From Olsenella sp. An270 (lineage in GTDB: Bacteria; Actinomycetota; Coriobacteriia; Coriobacteriales; Atopobiaceae), in NCBI RefSeq assembly GCF_002159735.1, contig NZ_NFJF01000001.1:310001-374000 (forward strand): a DNA stretch of 64,000 nt, read 5' to 3'. The notes below the pieces were generated by a model. It was not told the origin of the DNA and ran no database searches. It was given only the letters and a program-made list of their open reading frames with translations. The translations under genes and the position numbers were made by a program. Of the stretch, positions 7,987 to 16,599 are shown piece by piece (the first letter of the stretch is position 1; every line of letters begins with the position of its first letter).

Positions 7987-9021
7987 ATGAAGAAGACCAT
8001 CACCTTTGGCATCCCGTGCTACAACTCGGCTGCCTATATGGACCACTGCATCGAGTCAATCCTCGAGGGCACCGAGTATGCCGAGGACGTCGAGATCGTC
8101 ATCGTCGACGACGGCTCGACCAAGGACGAGACGCCCGCCAAGGCCGACGCCTGGGCCGAGCGGCACCCCTCCATCATCAAGGCGGTCCATCAGCCCAACG
8201 GTGGTCACGGGGCTGCCGTCATGCAGGCGGTCCGCAACGCGAGCGGCACCTACTTCAAGAACGTCGACTCCGACGACTGGGTGGACGCTGCGGCCGTGAG
8301 CGCCCTTCTCGCCCAGCTGAGGCGCTTCGAGGAGCTCGGCGAGCACGTCGACCTCGTCATCACCAACTATGTCTACGAGCACGTGGAGGACGACACGCGC
8401 AACGTCGTCGACTATCGTCACGTGCTGCCCGTGGGACGCATCTTCACCTGGAACGACATGGGCCACTTCATGATGTGGCAGTACCTGCTCATGCACGCCC
8501 TCACCTATCGCGTGGACGTGCTGCGCGAGGTGGGGCTCGAGATGCCGCCCCATACCTTCTACGTGGACAACATCTACGCCTACGTGCCGTTCCCCGCGTG
8601 CCGCAGCATCTACTACCTCGACGAGGACGTCTACCGCTACTTCATCGGGCGCGAGGACCAGTCCGTCAACGACAGGGTCCTCACGAGTCGCGTGGACCAC
8701 TACTGGCGCGTGGCGCGCGTCATGATGCACGCCTACCACGTCTATGACGACATCTCCTCGGCCAAGCTGCGCAGCTACATGATGAACTACTTCACGATCA
8801 TCATGGCCATCTGCTCGGTCTTCTCCAAGAAGAGCGACCGCCCGGACGCGATGGACGAGCTGCAGAAGCTCTGGGACGAGCTCAAGGCCTACGACAAGCG
8901 GATGTACCGCCGCGCCCGTCACGGCGTGGTGGGACTTGCCACCAACCTCCCGGGCACCGTGGGCCGCGCGCTCACGCTCGCCGGCTACAAGGCCGCCCAG
9001 AAGCTCGTCAAGTTCAACTAG
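7987..9021 (+). CDS. Glycosyltransferase family 2
   Basis: A 344-aa GT-A fold transferase. It starts with TITFGIPCYNSAAYM, has the nucleotide-binding IVIVDDGSTKDE (Asp41, Asp42) and a metal-binding DSDDWVD (94-100). The gene follows glf, so transfer of a sugar onto a surface polymer or glycolipid is likely; donor and acceptor are unknown. The frame is open earlier, but the ATG at 7987 follows AAGAAGGA and gives the family N-terminus. No transmembrane segment is evident. The 3' end overlaps the convergent peptidase gene by 8 bp. Confidence 0.9.
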   Translation: MKKTITFGIPCYNSAAYMDHCIESILEGTEYAEDVEIVIVDDGSTKDETPAKADAWAERHPSIIKAVHQPNGGHGAAVMQAVRNASGTYFKNVDSDDWVDAAAVSALLAQLRRFEELGEHVDLVITNYVYEHVEDDTRNVVDYRHVLPVGRIFTWNDMGHFMMWQYLLMHALTYRVDVLREVGLEMPPHTFYVDNIYAYVPFPACRSIYYLDEDVYRYFIGREDQSVNDRVLTSRVDHYWRVARVMMHAYHVYDDISSAKLRSYMMNYFTIIMAICSVFSKKSDRPDAMDELQKLWDELKAYDKRMYRRARHGVVGLATNLPGTVGRALTLAGYKAAQKLVKFN

Positions 9022-9997
9022 ACCTCAGGTCGCGTGCGGCGACGTAGCCGTAGGCGCTCGTCGCGTTGCGCGCCCCGTCGGCGATGGCGCGACCGAGGGC
9101 CCGCGTTGCCAGGGCGCCCACCACGTCGACCGGGGCGTCAACAGCTCCCGTGGCCATGACAAAGACGGTGTCGCCGTCGTTGGTCGTGTGCGTGGGGCAG
9201 ATGGCGTGGGCGTAGGCGTCTGCTGCCATCTGGGCGACCTTGGTCGCCTGGGCCTTGGTGAGCCGTGCGTTGGTCACCACGCACGAGATCGTGGTGTTGG
9301 TGCGCGCGAGGGGCATCTTCGCATAGCCGCCGAGAAGGACCTCGGTGGTGTCGGCGAGCGAGCCGGCAGCGTCCAGCACCCCGGCGATCTTCTCGCCCGT
9401 GTCCGGGTCTCGAACGTCGCCGCAGGCGTTGACGGCGGCGACCGCGCCGCAGATGAGCTCGCCCGCACGCTCGACGTCCTCGCCGAGGCCGGACTTCATG
9501 GCCCTCTCGGGTCCGGCGAGCTTGCCGACCGTGCAGCCCGTCCCGGCGCCGACGTTGCCGCGGGGGAGGGGCGCGCTCTCGCCGTCGAGCGCGGCGGCGC
9601 AGGCGAGGCGACCGTCCTCCGCCGTCGGCCTCACGCACGGGTCGCCGCAGGCGAGGTCGAAGAGGCACGCTCCCGAGACGATCGGCACGCGGGCCACGCC
9701 CACGTCGAGCCCGAGCCCGCGTCGTTCGAGCTCCTCCGCGACACCGCATGAGGCGGCGAGGCCGAAGGCGCTCCCGCCCGAGAGCACGACGGCGTGCAGC
9801 ACCTCGACGGTCTCCTCCGGTCGCAGCAGGTCAGTCTCGCGCGTCGCGGGGGCCCCGCCGCGGACGTCGACGCCGCCGGTCGCGCCGCCAGGGCAGACGA
9901 TCACGGTGCACCCCGTGCCGGCTGCGGCGTTGGTCGCGTGGGCGGCGAACACGCCGGGGATCTGGGTGACGCTCTGGATGTCCTTATCGCTGGGCAT
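9014..9997 (-). CDS. P1 family peptidase (S58, DmpA/BapA-like)
   Basis: A 327-aa N-terminal-nucleophile hydrolase of the DmpA/beta-peptidyl aminopeptidase group, made as a precursor that self-cleaves. The family segments are TQIPGVFAAHATNAAAGTG near the N-terminus, LSGGSAFGLAASCGV, GNVGAGTGCTVGKLAG, and the likely cleavage/nucleophile strand TNTTISCVVTNA. The C-terminal TNDGDTVFVMATG is also typical. The physiological substrate is not predictable. Its start overlaps the end of the upstream maf gene by 14 bp, so translation is probably coupled. Confidence 0.88.
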   Translation of the reverse strand: MPSDKDIQSVTQIPGVFAAHATNAAAGTGCTVIVCPGGATGGVDVRGGAPATRETDLLRPEETVEVLHAVVLSGGSAFGLAASCGVAEELERRGLGLDVGVARVPIVSGACLFDLACGDPCVRPTAEDGRLACAAALDGESAPLPRGNVGAGTGCTVGKLAGPERAMKSGLGEDVERAGELICGAVAAVNACGDVRDPDTGEKIAGVLDAAGSLADTTEVLLGGYAKMPLARTNTTISCVVTNARLTKAQATKVAQMAADAYAHAICPTHTTNDGDTVFVMATGAVDAPVDVVGALATRALGRAIADGARNATSAYGYVAARDLRSS

Positions 9998-10622
9998 GTG
10001 ACGCTCCCTTCCTGATGGCGTCCGCGACCGCGTCGCGTCCGTCCTCGGACAGTGCCGAGATCTCGCGTATGAGACGGGAGACCGGGAGGCCGACGACGTT
10101 GGGGTAGTCCCCCCGGATGCCGCTCACGAGCATGCGCCCTGCGCCCTGGATGCCGTAGGCCCCGGCCTTGTCGAGCGGCTCCCCGGTCTCGACGTATGCC
10201 TCGATCTGTGCGTCCGTGAGCTGCCAGAAGCTCACCTCGGTGGTCTCGACGAAGCAGCTTTTGGCCGCAGGCGAGCCGTCGGGGGCGAGGCACATGACGC
10301 ACACGCCGGTCGAGACCTGGTGGGTCCGCCCGGAGAGCTCTCGCAGCATGCGGGCGGCGTCGGAGGCGTCGGCGGGCTTCCCGAGCGCCTCGTCTCCCAT
10401 CCAGACGATCGTGTCGGCCGCGAGGAGCAGTCCGTCGCCGGGGGCGCTCGTCAGCGAGGACCTGACGGCCTCCGCCTTCTCCTCGGCGAGGCGTGCGACG
10501 AGCTCGACGGGCGTCTCGCCGGGACGGCGCGTCTCGTCGATGTCGGCGGGGACGACGTCGAGGTTAAAGCCGGCGGCCAAGAGCAGCTCGCGCCGACGGG
10601 GGGACTGGGAAGCCAGGATCAA
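9984..10622 (-). CDS. maf: Maf family nucleotide pyrophosphatase
   Basis: Hydrolyses non-canonical or specific nucleoside triphosphates (dTTP/UTP in the Maf branch) to monophosphates. The 212 residues begin MILASQSPRRRELLLAAGF, the diagnostic start, and contain the catalytic-pocket segments VVPADIDETRRPGE, LLAADTIVWMGDEALGKP, SGRTHQVSTGV and YVETGEPLDKAGAYGIQG. Full length. It is followed by the P1 peptidase gene with a 14-bp overlap. Confidence 0.93.
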   Translation of the reverse strand: MILASQSPRRRELLLAAGFNLDVVPADIDETRRPGETPVELVARLAEEKAEAVRSSLTSAPGDGLLLAADTIVWMGDEALGKPADASDAARMLRELSGRTHQVSTGVCVMCLAPDGSPAAKSCFVETTEVSFWQLTDAQIEAYVETGEPLDKAGAYGIQGAGRMLVSGIRGDYPNVVGLPVSRLIREISALSEDGRDAVADAIRKGASHAQR

Positions 10623-10636
10623 GGTACCTCCATACG

Positions 10637-10664
10637 AAAAGCGGGGACCGCACGCGGCCCCCGC
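10637..10664 (-). terminator. Terminator of the ferredoxin gene
   Basis: On the minus strand an 11-bp GC stem (10654-10664 with 10641-10651, one G-U pair) with a 2-nt loop runs into TTTT at 10637-10640. It lies between the ferredoxin stop and the maf start and overlaps the maf leader. Confidence 0.85.
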
Positions 10665-10688
10665 AGGACGTCAAAGTGACGTGTCGAG

Positions 10689-10874
10689 TTACTCGACGAC
10701 GATCGCGGAGACGGGGCAGTTGTCAGCAGCCTCCTGAGCGGCGTCCTCGGCGTCCTCGGGAACGTCCTCCTCGATGGCGACGGCGACGCCGTCGTCGGAG
10801 ATGGAGAAGACGTCAGGGCAGGTGCCCTCGCACAGACCGCAGCCGATGCACTCCTCGTTGACAGTAGCCTTCAT
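10689..10874 (-). CDS. 4Fe-4S ferredoxin
   Basis: A 61-aa acidic electron carrier. The cluster ligands are CIGCGLCEGTCP near the N-terminus and a lone CP (DNCPVSAIVVE) at the C-terminus. This fits a single [4Fe-4S] cluster held by C-x2-C-x2-C plus a distal Cys. The middle is Glu/Asp/Ala-rich. The gene is monocistronic: it has its own promoter and terminator. Redox partners are not indicated by the neighbours. Confidence 0.93.
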   Translation of the reverse strand: MKATVNEECIGCGLCEGTCPDVFSISDDGVAVAIEEDVPEDAEDAAQEAADNCPVSAIVVE

Positions 10875-10893
10875 GGTGGGATCCTCTCTCTTG

Positions 10894-10912
10894 CCTGGGC
10901 CCCCTGCCCAGG
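10894..10912 (-). promoter_or_regulatory. Ferredoxin 5' UTR hairpin
   Basis: CCTGGGC and GCCCAGG form a 7-bp stem with a 5-nt loop in the ferredoxin leader, roughly 20-40 nt before the start codon. It may stabilise the mRNA; no riboswitch class is recognised. Confidence 0.4.
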
Positions 10913-10921
10913 TTCCCTCTT

Positions 10922-10950
10922 TTTGTACACGTTTCCGCGCGGTCGCGCAA
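10922..10950 (-). promoter_or_regulatory. Ferredoxin promoter
   Basis: On the minus strand TTGCGC (10945-10950), a 17-bp spacer and TACAAA (10922-10927) give a plausible housekeeping promoter about 48 bp before the ferredoxin start. Further upstream is the 13-bp palindrome ATTGACGGTCAAT (10973-10985), which could be an operator. Confidence 0.5.
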
Positions 10951-11019
10951 CCGTTACCCGCGTATAGCTCAAATTGACGGTCAATGGTCGTGAGCTGCTC
11001 GTTTATTCCTAGTGAACGC

Positions 11020-11394
11020 TGGGAATTAGTCCGTGTCCGTCGCCGCTGCGTCTAGGAATCGCCGCCCTTGTCCGTCCCCCATCTAAGAATCAGCGCCCTT
11101 GTCTGTGCTCCATCTAGGAATCGACGCGTTTGTCCTGATGCGCTCTAGAAACCCACGCTCTTGTCACGGTTCCTTCTAAGAATCGAGGCCCTTGTTGCCA
11201 GGGTTGGGCCCCGCCCATGCCAAGGGAGCGGATTACTAGAAGCTCCCATGACAAGGGCGACGATTACTAGAAGATCTATTGCCCAGGGCGCTGATTCTTG
11301 GGGAACGCGCGGACAAGGGCCGCAATTCCTGGAGGAAATGCGTACAAGGACGGCATTTCCTGGAGCGACCCCGAACAGGGGCGGCTCGACCCGG
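11020..11394. repeat. 31-bp-period inverted tandem array (array 1)
   Basis: Fills most of the 537-bp gap between the ferredoxin and RNA methyltransferase genes. Five clear 22-bp plus-orientation units start at 11051, 11082, 11113, 11144 and 11175, exactly 31 bp apart; consensus TCTAGGAATCG then CCGCCCTTGTC. After a 22-bp centre (11197-11218) the reverse complement occurs at 11219, 11250, 11281, 11312 and 11343, again every 31 bp. Degenerate units flank both ends (about 11020 and 11373). Units are separated by 9 variable bases. No coding frame is supported. Confidence 0.92.
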
Positions 11395-11411
11395 AACAGC
11401 GCTCGCGGGGC

Positions 11412-12743
11412 CTAGCGGCGCTCGAGCAGGGTCACCGTCTCGACGTGGTAGGTCTGCGGGAACAGGTCGACCGGGGTGACGCGGACGGGCGAGAAGACCC
11501 CGGCCTCCTCGAAGCGCGCGAGGTCGCGCGCGAGCGTCGCCGGGTCGCAGGAGACGTAGGCGATTGCGCGCGCGGGTTGCTCGGAGAGGCGGACAACCAC
11601 GTCGGCGGCGAGCCCGGCACGGGGCGGGTCGACGACGATGACGTCGGCGTCGGTGTCGGGGAACTCTCGGCCGGCGTCGCCGCCGATGGGGTCGACGTTG
11701 TCCAGTCCGGCGGCGTCGAGGTTGCGCCTGAGGTCGCGGACGGCGGGCCCGTATGACTCGACGGCGGAGACGAAGCCCGCCCGCCGGGCGAGCGGGAGCG
11801 TGAAGGTGCCGGCGCCGCAGTAGAGGTCCATCGCCTCCTCGTCGGCGGAGGGGGAGAGCGCCTCCATGACGAGCTCCACGAGCTTCTCGGCCCCCGCGGT
11901 GTTGACCTGGAAGAACGACGGGGCCGAGACGCGCATGCGCTCGGAGCCCACGACCTCCGACCAGGAGCCGACGCCCGAGAGGCACTCCACCCCGGCGATC
12001 CTGCGGGCCTTTGTCGGCCCCTTCTGCATGACGCGGACGACCGACGTGGGCTTCAGCGCGTCGGAGAGCACCTTGGCCGCCTGCGCACGGGGGAAGGGTC
12101 CTGGCCTGCCCCAGAGCGCCACCTCAACGTCCCCGGTGCGGCGGGACACGCGGATGCCCACGCGCTCGAGGTCGACGTCGTGACGGCCGGCGAGGTAGGA
12201 GAGCGCCCCGGCGACGGACTTGACCGCTCCGGAGTGCGCCTTGTCGAGCAGCATGCAGCCCTTCACGCGCACGACCCCGTCACCTCCGGCTGCGTGCATG
12301 CCCAGGGCGGTCCTGCCGCCCTCGCGGACGGCGGCGAGCTCGACCTTGTTCCGGTATCCCCAGGGCTTGCCCGGGGACACGAGCGGGGCGACAAGAACCT
12401 CCGCCCGGTCGTTGCCCATGTGCGCGATGCGCGAGAGGGCGTCGACGACCGACCCCCGCTTCGCGCGGGACTGCGCCTCATAGGAGAGCGCCCCCCAGGG
12501 ACAGCCGCCGCAGACGCCGACGTGGGGGCAGGCGGGACGGACGCGGTCCGGGGATAGCTCGAGCACCTCGGTCGCCCGTGCGTGCGCCCATCTGGGCTCC
12601 TCGCGGTCGACGACGGCACGGACCCGGTCGCCCGCGACGGCCCCCGAGACGAAGACGGCGCGCCCCTCGCCGTCGTGGGCGACGGCGTCGGGGCCGTAGG
12701 TCATCCCCTCGCAGGTGAGCTCGAGCTCTCGCGTCTCGCTCAC
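11412..12743 (-). CDS. TrmA/RumA-family class I RNA m5U methyltransferase
   Basis: SAM-dependent 5-methylation of a uridine in rRNA or tRNA. The 443 residues show, in order, a TRAM domain (about 1-60; TYGPDAVAHDGEGRAVFVSG) and an Fe-S cysteine cluster CPHVGVCGGCPWG. A SAM-binding core follows (DLYCGAGTFTLPLA), then the motif DPPRAGL and the catalytic-Cys region YVSCDPATLARDL. It starts at GTG 12743, overlapping the polyphosphate kinase stop as GTGA, so translation is coupled. RlmCD-like versus TrmA-like specificity cannot be separated by eye. Confidence 0.93.
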   Translation of the reverse strand: MSETRELELTCEGMTYGPDAVAHDGEGRAVFVSGAVAGDRVRAVVDREEPRWAHARATEVLELSPDRVRPACPHVGVCGGCPWGALSYEAQSRAKRGSVVDALSRIAHMGNDRAEVLVAPLVSPGKPWGYRNKVELAAVREGGRTALGMHAAGGDGVVRVKGCMLLDKAHSGAVKSVAGALSYLAGRHDVDLERVGIRVSRRTGDVEVALWGRPGPFPRAQAAKVLSDALKPTSVVRVMQKGPTKARRIAGVECLSGVGSWSEVVGSERMRVSAPSFFQVNTAGAEKLVELVMEALSPSADEEAMDLYCGAGTFTLPLARRAGFVSAVESYGPAVRDLRRNLDAAGLDNVDPIGGDAGREFPDTDADVIVVDPPRAGLAADVVVRLSEQPARAIAYVSCDPATLARDLARFEEAGVFSPVRVTPVDLFPQTYHVETVTLLERR

Positions 12744-15151
12744 TCGTCGCCCCCGCCGAAGAGGGTGCCGAAGGCTTGGCCGAAGAGGGACATCGCGCGC
12801 GAGAAGCGCCCGCGCCTCGGCGTCGCGGCTGCCCGCGCGGGCGCGGGCTCGGGCGTCGCGACGGGGGCTGCCTCCTCGGCCTCGGTCCTCTCGGCACCGG
12901 ACGGCTCGACCGACGCGAGCGCGGGGGCGGCGTCCTCCTCGGGCTCGATCTTCTCGGCCTTGCGCGCGGCTGCGCGCTCTTCCACGGCCGCGCGAGCGCG
13001 CTCGTACGCCTCCCGTATCAGGACGTCCTGGCACACGATGCGCGGCTCGTCCTCGCCGGAATCGATGCGCGCCCAGGTCCCCTCGGACGTGAGCTGGCGC
13101 GCCTTGACGTTGTCCGAGAGCTGGAGCCTGACGAAGTGACGGACGATCTCGCTGCACTCGGGGTCGCGGACCGGGTAGGCGATCTCAACGCGACGCTCGG
13201 TGTTTCTCGTCATCATGTCGGCGCTGGAGAGGTAGATCGTGTCCATGTCCTCGCCAAAGGCGTAGATGCGGGCGTGCTCGAGGAAGCGGCCCGCGATCTG
13301 GCGAACGACGAGCCCGTCGGTCTTGCCGGGGACGCCGGCCTTGATGCAGCAGATGCCGCGGACGATCATGATGACGCGGACGCCCGCCTCGCAGGCCTCC
13401 GAGATCTTGTCGATGACGTCGCGGTCGGTGAGCGAGTTCATCTTGAGGAAGACCTTGGCGCTCTCGCCGGCGCGTGCGCGCGCGATCTCCCGGTCGAGCC
13501 CGCGCATGACGAGCGGCTTCAGGCCCACCGGGGCGACGCCGAGGTGCTTGTAGGAGCCGCGGAGGTTGCCGAGGGAGAGGTTGCGGAAGAAGGTGTTGCC
13601 GTCGGCGCCGATGCCCTCGTCGGCGGTGAGGAGCATGAAGTCGGAGTAGAGGGTCGCGGTCTTCTCGTTGAAGTTGCCGGTGCCGAGGCAGGTGATGCGG
13701 CTGATGCCCTCGCGGTCGTGGTAGGTGATCTGGCAGATCTTGGAGTGGCACTTGAAGCCCTCGGAGCCGTAGATGACGGTGCAGCCGGCGTCCTCGAGGC
13801 GCTCGGCCCAGGCGATGTTGTTGGCCTCGTCGAAGCGGGCGCGCAGCTCCATGAGGACGGTCACGTCCTTGCCTGCCTCGGCGGCGCTGATGAGACTCTC
13901 GCAGAGGTGGCTGGACTTGGCCACGCGGTAGAGCGTGATCTTGATGGAGATGCACGCGTCGTCGGCGGAGGCCTCGCGGACGAGGCGCAGAAGCGGCGTC
14001 ATGGACTCGTAGGGGTAGGTGAGCAGGACGTCGTGGTCCTCGACCTGGCCGCGCATGGGCAGCGACAGGTCGACCATGGGGGAGACCTGCGGCTCGAACG
14101 GGCGGTACACGCAGGCGACGTGCTCGTGGTCGGGGATGTGGGACTCGAGCCCGTAGACGTAGCCGAGGTCGATGGGTCGCTCGAGGTGGAAGATGCGGCG
14201 CGGCTCGAGCGCGAGCTCGTCGGCGATGAGGTCCTCGAGCTTCTTGCCGAGCTTGCCGCGGATCTCGAGGCGGACCGGCTGGAGGCGCTGGCGGAGCTTG
14301 AGGACCTTCTTCATGTGCTGGCGGTAGTCCTCCTCCTCCTCGACGCCCTCGCCGTCCGGGTCGATGTCGGCGTTGCGCGTGACGCGGATGACGGCGGAGC
14401 GCTTGGGAACGTAGTCACCGAAGCACTGGTCGAGGCAGGTTTCGAGGACGTCCTCGAGCAGCGTGTAGCGATAGGCCTTGGGCGATGAGGGCAGCGCCAC
14501 GACGCGCTGCTCGGTCGCCGGGACCTCGATGATGCCGAGAAGCCCGCTCTCCTCTGCGCCGTCGAGCGAGCAGGCGACGAAGAGGCGTCCGTTGCGCAAG
14601 TTGGGGAAGGGGTGGCGCGGGTCGACGATGAGCGGGGAGATGATGGGCGCGAGCCTGCGGTCGAAGTGGCGCTCGACGGCGGCGCGGTCGGCCTCGGTGT
14701 ACTCAGACGGGGAGACGCGCACGAGGCCCCTCTCCGCCAGCGCCGCCTCGACCTCGGCGAGGCCGCGCTGGTGGCGGCTCACGAGCGACGGGAGTGCGTC
14801 GAAGATGGCGTCCAGCTGCTCGCCGGGCGTCATGTTGGACTTGTTGTCCTTGGGCTGGTTCTTGAGAGAGGCGAGGTCGGAGAGGCCGCCAACGCGGATC
14901 ATGAACCACTCGTCGAGGTTGGACTCGACGATCTCGCAGAACTTGAGCCGCTCGAAGACGGGGACGGTCTCGTCGTAGGCCTCGTCCAGGATGCGGTCGT
15001 CGAAGCGCAGCCAGCTGATCTCTCGGTTCTGGGTGTAGGAGAAGTCTCGGTCGTGGCCCTTCTCGGACTTTGCGGACTTCTCCGCCTTCTCGTTCTTCTC
15101 GGCCTTCTCGGCCTTTGCCTTCTCGACCTTCTCGCCAGCGTCCTTGCCCAT
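12740..15151 (-). CDS. ppk: Polyphosphate kinase 1
   Basis: Makes long-chain polyphosphate from ATP (803 aa). The core begins with the N-terminal domain REISWLRFDDRILDEA and includes the ATP-binding and autophosphorylation region with FKCHSKIC and GTGNFNEKTATLYSDF, then NSLTDRDVIDKI and RGICC near the C-terminal domain. Two extensions are unusual. About 35 Lys/Glu-rich residues precede the core, and about 80 Ala/Glu/Pro-rich residues follow it, ending in a short basic/hydrophobic tail (GRFSRAMSLFGQAFGTLF). The start at 15151 has AGAGGT upstream. The stop overlaps the RNA methyltransferase start. Confidence 0.96.
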   Translation of the reverse strand: MGKDAGEKVEKAKAEKAEKNEKAEKSAKSEKGHDRDFSYTQNREISWLRFDDRILDEAYDETVPVFERLKFCEIVESNLDEWFMIRVGGLSDLASLKNQPKDNKSNMTPGEQLDAIFDALPSLVSRHQRGLAEVEAALAERGLVRVSPSEYTEADRAAVERHFDRRLAPIISPLIVDPRHPFPNLRNGRLFVACSLDGAEESGLLGIIEVPATEQRVVALPSSPKAYRYTLLEDVLETCLDQCFGDYVPKRSAVIRVTRNADIDPDGEGVEEEEDYRQHMKKVLKLRQRLQPVRLEIRGKLGKKLEDLIADELALEPRRIFHLERPIDLGYVYGLESHIPDHEHVACVYRPFEPQVSPMVDLSLPMRGQVEDHDVLLTYPYESMTPLLRLVREASADDACISIKITLYRVAKSSHLCESLISAAEAGKDVTVLMELRARFDEANNIAWAERLEDAGCTVIYGSEGFKCHSKICQITYHDREGISRITCLGTGNFNEKTATLYSDFMLLTADEGIGADGNTFFRNLSLGNLRGSYKHLGVAPVGLKPLVMRGLDREIARARAGESAKVFLKMNSLTDRDVIDKISEACEAGVRVIMIVRGICCIKAGVPGKTDGLVVRQIAGRFLEHARIYAFGEDMDTIYLSSADMMTRNTERRVEIAYPVRDPECSEIVRHFVRLQLSDNVKARQLTSEGTWARIDSGEDEPRIVCQDVLIREAYERARAAVEERAAARKAEKIEPEEDAAPALASVEPSGAERTEAEEAAPVATPEPAPARAAATPRRGRFSRAMSLFGQAFGTLFGGGDE

Positions 15152-15230
15152 GTGATTCGCACCTCTCGCTCGTCGGCGCCCACGCACCGAAATATTTCTC
15201 TCTCGATGATAGCAGCCGCGGGCGTCACCT

Positions 15231-15246
15231 ACGCACCGAGGTGCGT
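15231..15246. promoter_or_regulatory. Palindrome between divergent ppk and arcA
   Basis: ACGCACC-GA-GGTGCGT is a 7-bp-arm palindrome 32 bp before the arcA start. A half copy (ACGCACCGA) lies at 15182-15190, close to a minus-strand TATCAT that may be the ppk -10 box. The arrangement suggests an operator shared by both genes; the regulator is unknown. Confidence 0.4.
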
Positions 15247-15278
15247 TATGGTTGTGAAAGGAAGTCGAAGGGAGTGCC

Positions 15279-16529
15279 ATGTACGAGGGTCTCAACATCC
15301 GCTCTGAGATCGGGCGGCTGCGCAAGGTGATGCTCTACCGTCCCGGAGGGGAGCTGCTGAACCTGTCGCCCGACACGCTCGGCCCGCTGCTCTTCGATGA
15401 CATCCCCTTCCTCGAGGAGGCGCAGCGCGAGCACGACTGCTTCGCGCGCCTGCTTGCCGACGAGGGCGTGGAGGTGCTCTACCTCGACCAGCTCGTGGCC
15501 GAGGCGCTCGACGCCGCCCCCGGCGCCCGCCGGGAGTTCTGCAAGCGGTGGCTCGACGAGTCCGGGCTCGACGGACATGCGGCCCGCAGGGCCGTGCGCG
15601 AGCTGCTCGACTCCATCGAGGACACGCGGGCGATGGTCGACAAGTGCATCGAGGGCGTGCGTGCCGACGAGCTCGACCTGTCCCCCGAGCGCGCTGCGTC
15701 GCTCGCCGACCTCATGCTCACCGACAAAAACGCTGGCTCCCCGCTCGTCATCGACCCCATCCCCAACATCTACTTCACGCGCGACACCTTCACCGTCATC
15801 GGCTCGGGCGTCTCGCTCAACAGCATGCTCTCGCGCACGCGTCGCCGCGAGGGCGTGTTCGGCGAGTTCGTGATGAGGTACCACCCCGAGTACGCCGGCA
15901 CGCCGACCTGGTATACGAGCGACCTGCCCCACAACGTCGAGGGTGGCGACATCCTCGTGCTCGGCCCCGACGTGATCGCCGTCGGCATCTCCGAGCGCAC
16001 CTCCTCTGCGGCGATCGACGAGCTCGCCCACAGGCTGCTCTGGGGAGAGCCGTCGTCCGGCATCTCCCGGGTCTTTGCCTTCTCCATCCCGCACAAGCGC
16101 TCGTTCATGCACCTCGACACCGTCTTCACGCAGGTCGACGTCGACACCTTCACCGTCCACCCGGGCATCCTGGGCACGCTCGTCGTCTTCGAGCTCACAC
16201 GCGGGAGCCACATGGGGGAGGTCAGCATCCGCCGTCTCGACGACACGCTCGACGTCATTCTCGCCCGTGCGCTCGGCCTCGACGCCGTGAGGCTCATCAA
16301 GTGCGGCGGCGAGGACCCCATTGCGAGCGTCCGGGAGCAGTGGAACGACGGCTCCAACACCCTTGCCGTCGCGCCCGGGCGCGTCCTCGTCTATCAGCGC
16401 AACGCAGTCACCAACGACATCCTCGACCGCGAGGGCATCGAGCTTCTGGAGATTCCCTCGGCGGAGCTGTCGCGCGGCCGCGGCGGCCCCCACTGCATGT
16501 CGATGGCCTTCTGGCGCGACGCGGTCTGA
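15279..16529 (+). CDS. arcA: Arginine deiminase
   Basis: Hydrolyses L-arginine to citrulline and ammonia, the first step of the ATP-yielding arginine deiminase route. The 416-aa protein has the family blocks [59 protein letters not shown] and the catalytic Cys in GGPHCMSM near the C-terminus. AAGGGAG precedes the ATG at 15279. The ornithine carbamoyltransferase gene follows 70 bp later on the same strand with its own likely -10 (TACAAT at 16557). Carbamate kinase and the arginine/ornithine antiporter are not in the window. Confidence 0.97.
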   Translation: MYEGLNIRSEIGRLRKVMLYRPGGELLNLSPDTLGPLLFDDIPFLEEAQREHDCFARLLADEGVEVLYLDQLVAEALDAAPGARREFCKRWLDESGLDGHAARRAVRELLDSIEDTRAMVDKCIEGVRADELDLSPERAASLADLMLTDKNAGSPLVIDPIPNIYFTRDTFTVIGSGVSLNSMLSRTRRREGVFGEFVMRYHPEYAGTPTWYTSDLPHNVEGGDILVLGPDVIAVGISERTSSAAIDELAHRLLWGEPSSGISRVFAFSIPHKRSFMHLDTVFTQVDVDTFTVHPGILGTLVVFELTRGSHMGEVSIRRLDDTLDVILARALGLDAVRLIKCGGEDPIASVREQWNDGSNTLAVAPGRVLVYQRNAVTNDILDREGIELLEIPSAELSRGRGGPHCMSMAFWRDAV

Positions 16530-16599
16530 TTCCCGCCGCCGCGGGGCGGCATCGGCTACAATCTTGGGCGGACCAGACGCCCCGCGAAGGGAGAAGAAC

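Noticed and set aside
11020-11394. Array 1 as a CRISPR array
   Set aside because: The variable parts are only 9 bp and partly shared between arrays, unit orientation flips at the centre, and there is no cas gene. Array 2 was rejected for the same reasons.
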